A DNA stretch of 64,000 nucleotides from CADEED01 sp035525785 (GTDB taxonomy: Bacteria; Pseudomonadota; Gammaproteobacteria; Steroidobacterales; Steroidobacteraceae). A program made the position numbers and the translations under genes. The stretch spans positions 1 to 64,000 of the forward strand of contig DATLDQ010000149.1 in assembly GCA_035525785.1 (NCBI GenBank). Direction: 5' to 3'. Positions 55,222 to 63,279 of the stretch are shown one piece after another (the first letter of the stretch is position 1; the number at the start of each line of letters is the position of its first letter). The notes under the pieces were generated by a model that worked only from the letters and a program-made list of their open reading frames with translations, searched no databases and was not told where the DNA came from.

Positions 55222-55734
55222 ATGACCAGTGACATCGCCAAGCGGCTGTCACTGGTGCGGCATGCCAACGCCGAACAGGATTCCGATGTACGCGACTTCG
55301 AACGTCCGCTGAGCCGCAAGGGCCGCGGCGAGGCCGAGGAGATCGCCAGGCGATTCCTCGACCGCGAGCGGGTGCCGGATCTCATCGTGGCCAGTGCCGC
55401 GCTGCGTACCCGCGAGACGGCGGAGATCTTCGCGCGCGTACTGGGCGTTCCGGCGCGCCTGCTGCAGGCCGAGGATTCGCTGTATCTCGCCGACGGGGAA
55501 CAGATCCTCACGATCATCCGCGGCGCCGGTCCCCGCGTCGGGTATCTCATGGTGATCGGCCACAACCCGGGGATTTCCGCCGCGGCGATTTCGCTCGCGC
55601 CGGAGGTGGTCACCACCGACCTTCCCACCTGTGGGTCGCTGACCATGAACGTGAGTTGCGCGCGGTGGGCGCTGATCGACCGTCGCGGCGTGCGCGACGC
55701 CGAGCGCGACGTTCCGAAGAAGCTGTTCGGGTAG
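55222..55734 (+). CDS. sixA: SixA-type histidine phosphatase
   Basis: A 170-residue phosphatase of the histidine-phosphatase superfamily. The catalytic His is in LVRHANAEQDS, the second Arg in ASAALRTRETAEIF and the second His in MVIGHNPGIS. E. coli SixA removes phosphate from phosphohistidine in phosphorelay and PTS proteins. It follows the Rieske gene by 26 nt. The link to Fe-S assembly is only by position. Confidence 0.88.
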   Translation: MTSDIAKRLSLVRHANAEQDSDVRDFERPLSRKGRGEAEEIARRFLDRERVPDLIVASAALRTRETAEIFARVLGVPARLLQAEDSLYLADGEQILTIIRGAGPRVGYLMVIGHNPGISAAAISLAPEVVTTDLPTCGSLTMNVSCARWALIDRRGVRDAERDVPKKLFG

Positions 55735-55737
55735 CCG

Positions 55738-57573
55738 CTAGCTACCGCGGGCGACCTGGGTGATGTCGACCACCGCGCCCTGATCGCGCTCACGGCGTAC
55801 GGCCGGGGCGCCGCTCAGCAGCGGATCGCCGATCGTGCAGCAGTCGCGGCCCGCCTGTTTCGAGCGATACAGCGCCTCGTCCGCGAGCCGGATGATCGTT
55901 TCGCGATCGCGTGCCATCGTGGAATCGGCGATACCGAAGCTCGCGGTGAAGATGGGCGTGCCGGTGAGCAGGTGCGCCTGCGAAAGCGCGGCGCGCAGGC
56001 GCGCGACCACTTCGGCGGCGCGTTCGGCATTGGCGCCCGGCAACAGCATCGCGAACTCCTCGCCACCCCAACGCACGACGTGATCGCGATCGCGCACCAC
56101 GCCGCGCGCGGTGTCGGCGAAAAGTTTGAGCGCGCGGTCCCCCGCCTCGTGGCCCATGGTGTCGTTGAGGCGCTTGAAGAAGTCGAGGTCGGCCATGACC
56201 ACGGCGAACGCGGCATCCACGGCCAGCAGGTTCGCGAGCACCTCTTCGGCGGCGCGGCGGTTGGTGAGGCCGGTCAGGCTGTCCGTGCTCGCCTGCAGCT
56301 GCGAGCGCTCGAAGGCGCGCAGCGTGCCGATGCGATTGCCGGCGTGCACGCCGAGAGCCGTGAGCTGTGCGATCTGCTCGGGGTTCGGCGGCTTGCCCTT
56401 GGCGCCCGTGACGTGCAGCACGCCGAGCGCGCGGCCCATGAAGTTCACGGGCACGCACGCCGCTGAAATCGAACCCCCCATGCGGCCGAGGAGTTTCGGA
56501 CACGCATTGAGCGCCTCGGCGTCCGTGAAGATCTGCGGATGCCCGCGGCGGACAGCGATGCAGCTGTATGGCGATTCCACCGAGCAGTTGGGCGAGCCCG
56601 TCTTGGGATGCACGCAGGCGCGCTCGAGATGCGCGCGCGACGAATCGGCGAGCAGCAGCTCCATGGGATGCACCTCGGAGATGTTGCCCATCGCGCGGGC
56701 GATGACCTTGTCCGCCTCGGCTTCCGAGTCGGCCATTTCCAGGGCTTCGACCAGCTGGTTGCTGAAGCTGCTGCGGCCCGCTTCGGAGCGCAGGCGCGTG
56801 AGCATGCCCTGCATGGTGTCCGCGAGCAGGTTGATCATGCGCGCGAGGCCACCCACCTCGTCGTGACCATACGTGTCGCAGCGGTTGTCCATGTCGCCCG
56901 CAGCCAGCGCCTGCGCCACTTCGCCCACCGAGCGCAGCGACGACTGGATGGAATGCGCGACCGCCCAGAGCGCGAGACCCGCGAGCAGCACCGCGAAAAC
57001 GCCAACCGCGATCAGCCATGCGACCACGGTGTCGACGCGATCCGCCTCGGCGAGCACGCGAGTCTCGACGCGGAACAGCACCGACCGCATGCGCGTCATG
57101 GCGTCGCGCAGCGCAGCCTCGAGCGCCGCGCGGCGTGGTTCGAGTTCCGCGAATGCCCAGTCCGAGCCGCCGCCACCCTTGCGCAGGTAGCTTTCGATGC
57201 TGTCGAAGTAGTTGGTCGCGGGCTGGTGCAGCGACTCCGTGATGGTCATCACCTCGGGTGTGGAGGATAACGACCAGGTGAGCTCGAGCTGCGTGCGCAG
57301 GGTGCTCACCAGGTTTTGCGGATGGTTGCCGGCCGAGTTGAGCTCGGTACTGATGGCGGTATGGATGGACAGCGCGCGGTCGAGCGAACGCTGCACGGCC
57401 GCCACGTGCGCCAGGTCCGCGCTCGCCGACGACTGCAGTTGCGTCGCGCTCAGTGCGCCGAACAGCACGCCCGCTACCGACAGCAGCAGGATGCCGAACA
57501 ATATGTAGAAACGGCCAGTGATGGGGATCGCGGCCAACCACCGGCGCGAACCTCGGGCTTGCATCTGGTCCAT
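55738..57573 (-). CDS. Membrane-bound diguanylate cyclase (HAMP-GAF-GGDEF)
   Basis: A 611-residue signalling protein that should make c-di-GMP. It has two membrane helices (about 20-42 and 183-208) enclosing a periplasmic helical sensor domain, then a HAMP domain, a GAF-like domain (about 275-415) and a GGDEF domain. The active-site motif is GGEEF (503-507), and an inhibitory I-site RDRD is placed five residues before it, so the enzyme looks active and feedback controlled. It is convergent with sixA, 3 nt apart. Confidence 0.93.
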   Translation of the reverse strand: MDQMQARGSRRWLAAIPITGRFYILFGILLLSVAGVLFGALSATQLQSSASADLAHVAAVQRSLDRALSIHTAISTELNSAGNHPQNLVSTLRTQLELTWSLSSTPEVMTITESLHQPATNYFDSIESYLRKGGGGSDWAFAELEPRRAALEAALRDAMTRMRSVLFRVETRVLAEADRVDTVVAWLIAVGVFAVLLAGLALWAVAHSIQSSLRSVGEVAQALAAGDMDNRCDTYGHDEVGGLARMINLLADTMQGMLTRLRSEAGRSSFSNQLVEALEMADSEAEADKVIARAMGNISEVHPMELLLADSSRAHLERACVHPKTGSPNCSVESPYSCIAVRRGHPQIFTDAEALNACPKLLGRMGGSISAACVPVNFMGRALGVLHVTGAKGKPPNPEQIAQLTALGVHAGNRIGTLRAFERSQLQASTDSLTGLTNRRAAEEVLANLLAVDAAFAVVMADLDFFKRLNDTMGHEAGDRALKLFADTARGVVRDRDHVVRWGGEEFAMLLPGANAERAAEVVARLRAALSQAHLLTGTPIFTASFGIADSTMARDRETIIRLADEALYRSKQAGRDCCTIGDPLLSGAPAVRRERDQGAVVDITQVARGS

Positions 57574-57730
57574 CCTCTCCGACTCGCGTCATTCGGATAT
57601 CGGCGAAATCGGGGAGGACGTTAGGGGCAAGTACTCCCGGTGCCGGGACCAGCCCGCGACGCAGTGCTCAGTTTCCTCACGACGCGGCGGGCGCCGACGT
57701 GATAGCCGGTACGGTTCGAGCTTCGCCGCA

Positions 57731-60700
57731 CTAGCGCGCGGCGAGGGACAGCAATCCCGCGTTGCCGCCGATGGCCGCCGTGTTGGTCGTGATGGTCTGC
57801 TCCGTGGCCATGCGATGCAGGTAGTGCGGGCCACCCGCCTTGGGGCCGGTGCCCGAGAGGCCCATGCCGCCAAAGGGCTGCACGCCGACCACCGCACCGA
57901 TCATGTTGCGGTTGATGTACACGTTGCCCACCCGCAGCGAACGCGCCACGCGCTGCGCCAGGCCGTCGATACGCGTGTGGATGCCGAGCGTGAGACCGAA
58001 GCCCATGCGGTTCACGGCCGCTACCACGCCATCGAGGTCCTTCGCGCGGTACGACAGTACGTGGACGACCGGGCCGAACACCTCGCGCTGCATGCGCTCC
58101 AGTGAATCGATCTCGACCGCAAGCGGGGCGAAGAAACGCCCCTGGCCACCGGACGGGACACGCGCGCGATGGCTCCAACGCGCCGAGCGCGTGATCTCCG
58201 CGGCATGCGTCTCCAGCATCTTCAACGCGTCGTCGTCGATGACCGGCCCCACGTCCGTCGACAGACGCGCGGGGTCGCCAATCATCATCTCGTCCATGCA
58301 GCCCGCGAGCAGCGTCTTCACGCGCGCACTGATCTCCTCCTGCACCAGCAGGATGCGCAGTGCCGAGCAGCGCTGGCCTGCGCTGTTGAACCCGGACTGC
58401 ACGACGTCGAGCACCAGCTGTTCGGCGAGCGCCGAGCTGTCGGCGAGCATCACGTTCAAACCACCCGTCTCGGCAATCAGCGTGCCGATGGCGCCCGGGC
58501 GCGCAGCCATGGAGCGCTCGATGAGGCGCGCCGTATCCGTGCCGCCGGTGAACACCACGCCCGCGAGCCGCGGATCGCGCGTGAGCGCCGCACCCACGGT
58601 GCCCCCATCGCCGGGCACGAACTGCAGCGCCTCCGGCGGCAGGCCCGCTTGCAGCATCAGGCCGGTCGCGTAGGCCGCGGTAAGCGGTGTCTGCTCGGCA
58701 GGCTTGGCCACCACGGTGTTGCCGGCGGCCAGGGCCGCGGCTACCTGCCCCGTGTAGATAGCCAGCGGAAAATTCCACGGCGAGATGCAGCCGAACACGC
58801 CCTTGCCGCGCAGCCGCAGCAGGTTGCGCTCTCCAGTCGGCCCCGGCAGCGGGGATTCGTGCGAGAAGTCGCGGCGCGCGCGCGCCGCGTAATAGCGCAG
58901 GAAATCGACGGCTTCGCGCACTTCGCCGATGGCATCCGGCAGCGTCTTGCCCGCCTCGCGCACGCAGCGCGCGACCAGCGCCGCCGTGTGCTCCTCGTAG
59001 AGCACCGCGGCGCGCTCGAGGATGGCCGCGCGCTTCTCGCCGCCCAGCTCGTCCCAGTCTTCCTGCGCGCGCGACGCGGCTTCGATGGCCGCCTCCACGG
59101 TCGCGGCATCCGCGTTGAGCACGGTGCCGATGCTCTCGGCCGTGTTCGCCGGGTTCACCAGCGTGACGGGAGCGCCCGTTGCGCGAGCTCGGGTCGTGAC
59201 CAGCGGCGCAGCGCTCCACGGCTGTTGCGAGGCGCGCTCGCACTCCTTCATCAGCGAATCCACGGCTTGGCCGTCGGCGAAGTTGAAACCGGCGGAATTC
59301 AATCGCTCGGGTGCGAACAGGTTCACCGGCAACGGGATCCGTGGATGCGCGACACGCTCCAGCGCATCCACCTCGGCGATCGGATCCGCCACCACTTCTT
59401 CGGCTGGCAGGCTCGCATCGACGATGCGGTTGACGAACGAGGTGTTGGCGCCGTTCTCGAGCAGCCGTCGGACGAGATACGGCAGAAGGTCCTCGTGCGC
59501 ACCGACAGGTGCATAGACACGGCACGCATACTTGCCCCATGGGCCGCGCACGACGCTGTCGTACAGCTCCGCGCCCATGCCATGCAGGCGCTGGAATTCG
59601 AAGCGCGCCGGGTCACCGAACAACTCGGCCACGTGCGCGATGGTATGTGCGTTGTGGGTCGCGAACTGCGGGAAGACGCGGTCGCTGGCGCTTTCCAGCA
59701 GCTTCGCGCAGGCGAGATACGACACGTCGGTGTTGGGCTTGCGCGTGAACACCGGATAGCCCGCGAGGCCGCGCTCCTGCGCGCGCTTGATCTCGCTGTC
59801 CCAGTACGCGCCCTTCACGAGGCGCATGGTGATGCGCCGGTCCGTGTCGCGCGCGGTCTTGATGAGCCACTCGATGGTGGCGAGCGCTCGCTTTTGATAA
59901 GCCTGCACCGCGAGGCCGAAGCCGCCATAGCCGCGGGTCACGTCACTGCGCAGCAGCTTCTCGACGAGCAGCAGCGATATTTCGAGGCGCTCCGCTTCCT
60001 CGGCATCGAGGGTGACGCCGATGCCGGCGTCGCGCCCCTGCCGCACGAGGTCTTCGATGACCGGATAGAGCTCGCCCATGACTCGCGACGCCTGCGTGAA
60101 CTCGTAGCGCGGATGCAGCGCCGACAGCTTGATCGAGATGCTGTGGCGCGCGGTGATGGATTCCTTCTGCGAGACGGCCTTGCCCACCGCGGCGATGGCC
60201 TGCGCGTACTTCTCGCGATAGCGCTCGGCGTCGGCGCGCGTCAAGGCCGCCTCGCCCAGCATGTCGAAGGAGTACCGGTAGTCGCGTTCCTCCTTGCCGG
60301 CGGCGCGATCGAGTGCGCCCCCGATGTCACGCCCCATTACGAACTGGTGCCCGAGTATGCGCATCGCCTGCTTGAGGGCGGCGCGCGCCACGGGCTCGCC
60401 TAACTTCCCGACCAGCCGGGAGTACCAGGAGCGCGCTTCACCCACCTCGGCGCGGTCGAGGTTGATCACGCGCCCGGTGAGCATGAGTCCCCAGGTGGAC
60501 GCGTTCACCAGCATCGAATCGGAATCCCCGAGGTGTTCGTCCCACGCGCCGCTCGGGATCTTGTCGGCGATCAGCCGGTCGGCGGTTTCGCCGTCCGGGA
60601 TGCGCAGCAGCGCTTCGGCGAGGCACATGAGGATTACGCCCTCACGCGAGGCAAGACTGTACTCGCGGAGGAACGCATCGAGCGCACCGCCACTGCCGCG

Positions 60701-60880
60701 TGCGCTACGCACCGCCTGCACGAGCGCCAGTGCGCGGGCGCCGACATTGCGCGCGGCCGCATCGCCAAGCCTCGCCCGGTCGGCGAGATGACGCACAAGT
60801 TGTTGTTCTTCAGAGAGATATTGGGAATTGATCGCTTTCGCGACGGACTCCACCCGATCCAACGATGGAAACTTTGTCAT
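57731..60880 (-). CDS. putA: Bifunctional proline dehydrogenase / P5C dehydrogenase PutA
   Basis: PutA oxidises proline to glutamate in two steps. The 1049-residue protein has an N-terminal helical domain, a FAD-binding PRODH barrel (about 190-490, RLVKGAYWDSEIKRAQ and QFATHNAHTIAHV), and an aldehyde dehydrogenase domain with Glu804 in AETGGLNVML and nucleophile Cys838 in NSAGQRCSALR. There is no N-terminal ribbon-helix-helix domain, so unlike E. coli PutA it is not expected to repress its own gene. It lacks the long C-terminal ALDH-superfamily extension. It is divergent from the thioredoxin-fold gene. Confidence 0.96.
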   Translation of the reverse strand: MTKFPSLDRVESVAKAINSQYLSEEQQLVRHLADRARLGDAAARNVGARALALVQAVRSARGSGGALDAFLREYSLASREGVILMCLAEALLRIPDGETADRLIADKIPSGAWDEHLGDSDSMLVNASTWGLMLTGRVINLDRAEVGEARSWYSRLVGKLGEPVARAALKQAMRILGHQFVMGRDIGGALDRAAGKEERDYRYSFDMLGEAALTRADAERYREKYAQAIAAVGKAVSQKESITARHSISIKLSALHPRYEFTQASRVMGELYPVIEDLVRQGRDAGIGVTLDAEEAERLEISLLLVEKLLRSDVTRGYGGFGLAVQAYQKRALATIEWLIKTARDTDRRITMRLVKGAYWDSEIKRAQERGLAGYPVFTRKPNTDVSYLACAKLLESASDRVFPQFATHNAHTIAHVAELFGDPARFEFQRLHGMGAELYDSVVRGPWGKYACRVYAPVGAHEDLLPYLVRRLLENGANTSFVNRIVDASLPAEEVVADPIAEVDALERVAHPRIPLPVNLFAPERLNSAGFNFADGQAVDSLMKECERASQQPWSAAPLVTTRARATGAPVTLVNPANTAESIGTVLNADAATVEAAIEAASRAQEDWDELGGEKRAAILERAAVLYEEHTAALVARCVREAGKTLPDAIGEVREAVDFLRYYAARARRDFSHESPLPGPTGERNLLRLRGKGVFGCISPWNFPLAIYTGQVAAALAAGNTVVAKPAEQTPLTAAYATGLMLQAGLPPEALQFVPGDGGTVGAALTRDPRLAGVVFTGGTDTARLIERSMAARPGAIGTLIAETGGLNVMLADSSALAEQLVLDVVQSGFNSAGQRCSALRILLVQEEISARVKTLLAGCMDEMMIGDPARLSTDVGPVIDDDALKMLETHAAEITRSARWSHRARVPSGGQGRFFAPLAVEIDSLERMQREVFGPVVHVLSYRAKDLDGVVAAVNRMGFGLTLGIHTRIDGLAQRVARSLRVGNVYINRNMIGAVVGVQPFGGMGLSGTGPKAGGPHYLHRMATEQTITTNTAAIGGNAGLLSLAAR

Positions 60881-60929
60881 GGTGGAAATTCTATTGAATT
60901 CGCCGACTCACGTCCCAATAGCCGGGTGC

Positions 60930-61748
60930 ATGAGTGAATCCGTCACGGCCGTCAATACGGCCAACTTCTCGTCCGAAGTCATCAACGCCTCCTCCGAGCA
61001 ACCCGTACTCGTGGATTTCTGGGCCCCGTGGTGTGGGCCCTGCCGCGCGCTCGGCCCCGTACTCGAACAGGTGGCCGGGGAAACCTCGGGAAAGATCAAG
61101 GTCGTCAAGGTCAATACCGACGAGAACCAGGACCTGGCACAGCAGTTCCAGATCCGCGGCATCCCTGCGGTCAAGCTGTTCCGCAATGGTCGCGTGGTCG
61201 ACGAGTTCGTCGGCGCGCAGCCGCTGGCCGGCGTGCGCGCGTTCCTGCAACCGCACCTGCCGAGCGCATCCGCCCCTGAACACGAAACCGCCCGGCAGCT
61301 CGCCCAGCACGGTGACTTTGCCGGCGCGGTGGCCCGCTTGCGCGTCATCGCGGAAAACGACCCGGCCAACCTCGACGCGCGACGCGATCTCGCGCGATAT
61401 CTCGCCTTGTCGGGCGACGTCATCGGCGCGTCGAAGGTGCTGGGCCAGATGCCGCCGCAATCGCAGAGCGATGCCGAATCGAACTCGGTGCGCGCGGTGA
61501 TCCACTTCGCCGCGCTGGCCACCGATGAAGCGGCGCGTGATGATGCCTCCCGCGCCAGTGCGGCGCGCTCCCTGCTGGGCGGCAGTCATGAGGCGGCGAT
61601 CGAAACCCTGCTCACGCGCATGCAAAGCGACCGCTCGTTCGCCACGCGCGCCGGACGTGAGGATCTGCTCCAGGCATTCGCGCTGCTGCCTGCGGATGAC
61701 GCGCGCGTGGCCGCATGGCGGCGCCGCCTGGCGGCGCTGCTGAATTGA
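60930..61748 (+). CDS. Thioredoxin-TPR protein (CnoX/YbbN-like chaperedoxin)
   Basis: A 272-residue cytoplasmic protein. The N-terminal thioredoxin domain has an active CGPC (35-38) in DFWAPWCGPCRAL and the cis-Pro in IRGIPAVKLF. The C-terminal part (about 125-265) has TPR-like helices. E. coli CnoX, in which the second Cys is missing, protects proteins from oxidation and gives them to GroEL or DnaK; this one keeps both Cys. It is divergent from putA, 49 nt away. Confidence 0.9.
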   Translation: MSESVTAVNTANFSSEVINASSEQPVLVDFWAPWCGPCRALGPVLEQVAGETSGKIKVVKVNTDENQDLAQQFQIRGIPAVKLFRNGRVVDEFVGAQPLAGVRAFLQPHLPSASAPEHETARQLAQHGDFAGAVARLRVIAENDPANLDARRDLARYLALSGDVIGASKVLGQMPPQSQSDAESNSVRAVIHFAALATDEAARDDASRASAARSLLGGSHEAAIETLLTRMQSDRSFATRAGREDLLQAFALLPADDARVAAWRRRLAALLN

Positions 61749-61773
61749 AGCGGCGGCACGACGCCAACCATCC

Positions 61774-62025
61774 GTGAACGACGACATCGCCACCGCGCTT
61801 CGCATCCTCGCCGGAGGCGGCCTGGTGATCCTCGTCAGCGCGCTCTGCTGGCTGGCCGTGCAGGCCGCGAAACGTGGCGGCAAGGGCATGCGCGCCGCCG
61901 GCGCCATGATGATGCTGTTCGGTTGGGGCCACATGCGCGATCCGCGCAATGACACGGTCGCGGAAGCCAACGAGGGCCAGGCGACCAAGGGTGAATCCGC
62001 GGGCGATCCGCCCGACCGGCGCTGA
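61774..62025 (+). CDS. Small single-pass membrane protein, hypothetical
   Basis: An 83-residue protein with GTG start. It has a hydrophobic helix (about 11-30, LRILAGGGLVILVSALCWLAV), a second short hydrophobic run with AAGAMMMLFGWG, and a polar acidic tail. It is 25 nt after the thioredoxin gene on the same strand. No family recognised. Confidence 0.5.
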   Translation: MNDDIATALRILAGGGLVILVSALCWLAVQAAKRGGKGMRAAGAMMMLFGWGHMRDPRNDTVAEANEGQATKGESAGDPPDRR

Positions 62026-62029
62026 CTAA

Positions 62030-62797
62030 CTAGGCGGCTGCGGCCTCGTTGCGCAATCTCGTGGCCTCGTCGTGACCGAGATACCTCTCGATGAGCCCGC
62101 GCGCGATGTACAGCAACGGTATCAGCACGATCGCGGCACTCATCTTGTACACATAGTTGACGCAGCCGACGGCCAGGAACTGCGGCACCGACCAGTGCTG
62201 CGGGCCGATGACGAAGGCGATGTACAGCACGATGAAGCTGTCGAGAAGTTGTGAGACGGCCGTCGACGCCGTGGCGCGCAGCCACACGTGCTTGTCGCCC
62301 GTCATCTTCAGGATGCGATGGAAGATCACCACGTCGACCAGCTGGCCGACCAGGAACGCGACGATCGAGCCGCATATGGTCCATAGCCCCTGGCCGAAGA
62401 TGATGGCGTACGCCTTCTGGATGTCGGGGACGCCCATCCCCTGGTTGATGTCCACCCAGAAACCCGCGGGCGCTAGTGAAATGGCGGCATAAGCCGCCAG
62501 GAACGCATAGGCGATCAGCGCGACCGCCACCCACGAGATGAAACGTACGCCGCGCACGCCGAAGTATTCGTTGATGACGTCCGTCATGATGAATACGAAC
62601 GGCCAGACGATCACGCCGGCGGTGAAATTGAGCGTGCCGTTGATGCCGAACAGCGACCAGTTGAAAGGCGGCGCGCCGAGCGTGGCCTCCAGCGCGAAGA
62701 TCTTCACGCCCACGAACTCGCCTATCAATGCATTGGTGAGGAAGAACCCGGCGAGGATGATGAACAGCCGGTTGGCCCGGGCGTCGGTGGTGCGCAT
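62030..62797 (-). CDS. yhhQ: YhhQ/VUT-family queuosine-precursor transporter
   Basis: A 255-residue inner-membrane protein with about six membrane helices. It matches the VUT/DUF165 family, in which E. coli YhhQ takes up 7-cyano-7-deazaguanine (preQ0). Key segments are FFLTNALIGEFVGVKIF, VWPFVFIMTDVINEYFGVRGVR and SAAIVLIPLLYIARGLI. It is downstream of hslR on the same strand with an 8-nt gap. Confidence 0.9.
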   Translation of the reverse strand: MRTTDARANRLFIILAGFFLTNALIGEFVGVKIFALEATLGAPPFNWSLFGINGTLNFTAGVIVWPFVFIMTDVINEYFGVRGVRFISWVAVALIAYAFLAAYAAISLAPAGFWVDINQGMGVPDIQKAYAIIFGQGLWTICGSIVAFLVGQLVDVVIFHRILKMTGDKHVWLRATASTAVSQLLDSFIVLYIAFVIGPQHWSVPQFLAVGCVNYVYKMSAAIVLIPLLYIARGLIERYLGHDEATRLRNEAAAA

Positions 62798-62805
62798 GGA
62801 TTACC

Positions 62806-63231
62806 TCAGTCGCGGCCGCGAAGGCGCCGCAACTCGCGGCGGCCATGCTTGTCCGGGCGCTCGAGCGACTGCGGCCTGAGCGTCGACGCGAGGCGCGACT
62901 GCTCGCTGTATTTCGCGCGCGCGGCCTGCGAAGTCTCGATTTCCGCATAACAGGCCTGGGCGATGGGCGCCGATCCGCGCGCCCGCGGCAATGCGAGCAC
63001 ATCACACTCGAACACATAGCCCGGTCGCGTGATGGCCACCCGGTCCCCGACGCGCAGCGCATGCGCGGGCTTCACCCGGCTGCCGTTCAGATGCACCTTG
63101 CCGCCCGCCACGGCGTCCGCCGCCAGGGTCCGTGACTTGAAATGACGGGTGCACCACAGCCAGCGATCGATGCGCAGCGTCGACCCGCCTCCTTCGTCGC
63201 CCTGGCCCTCGTCAAAGTCCGGTCTGCTCAT
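62806..63231 (-). CDS. hslR: S4-domain heat-shock protein Hsp15
   Basis: Hsp15 binds stalled 50S subunits carrying a nascent chain. The 141-residue protein has an S4 RNA-binding domain with LRIDRWLWCTRHFKSRTLAADAV and GGKVHLNGSRVKPAHALRVGD, and a basic C-terminal tail ending RRELRRLRGRD. The ATG at 63229-63231 gives the family start; the frame is open far upstream but antisense to kbl. A TATACT box ends 8 nt before the ATG. Divergent from kbl. Confidence 0.92.
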   Translation of the reverse strand: MSRPDFDEGQGDEGGGSTLRIDRWLWCTRHFKSRTLAADAVAGGKVHLNGSRVKPAHALRVGDRVAITRPGYVFECDVLALPRARGSAPIAQACYAEIETSQAARAKYSEQSRLASTLRPQSLERPDKHGRRELRRLRGRD

Positions 63232-63239
63232 TGCGGGCC

Positions 63240-63247
63240 AGTATAAT
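63240..63247. promoter_or_regulatory. Overlapping -10 boxes of hslR and kbl
   Basis: TATAAT on the plus strand (63242-63247, toward kbl) overlaps TATACT on the minus strand (63240-63245, toward hslR). The two divergent promoters would exclude each other. Clear -35 elements are not visible for either. Confidence 0.45.
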
Positions 63248-63279
63248 TGCGCCCAATTCCCTTTACCCCGGTGACGTAA

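Noticed and set aside
58169..60403. 744-codon open frame antisense to putA
   Set aside because: Composition is that of a mirrored high-GC gene and there is no recognisable domain; putA is clearly the real gene.
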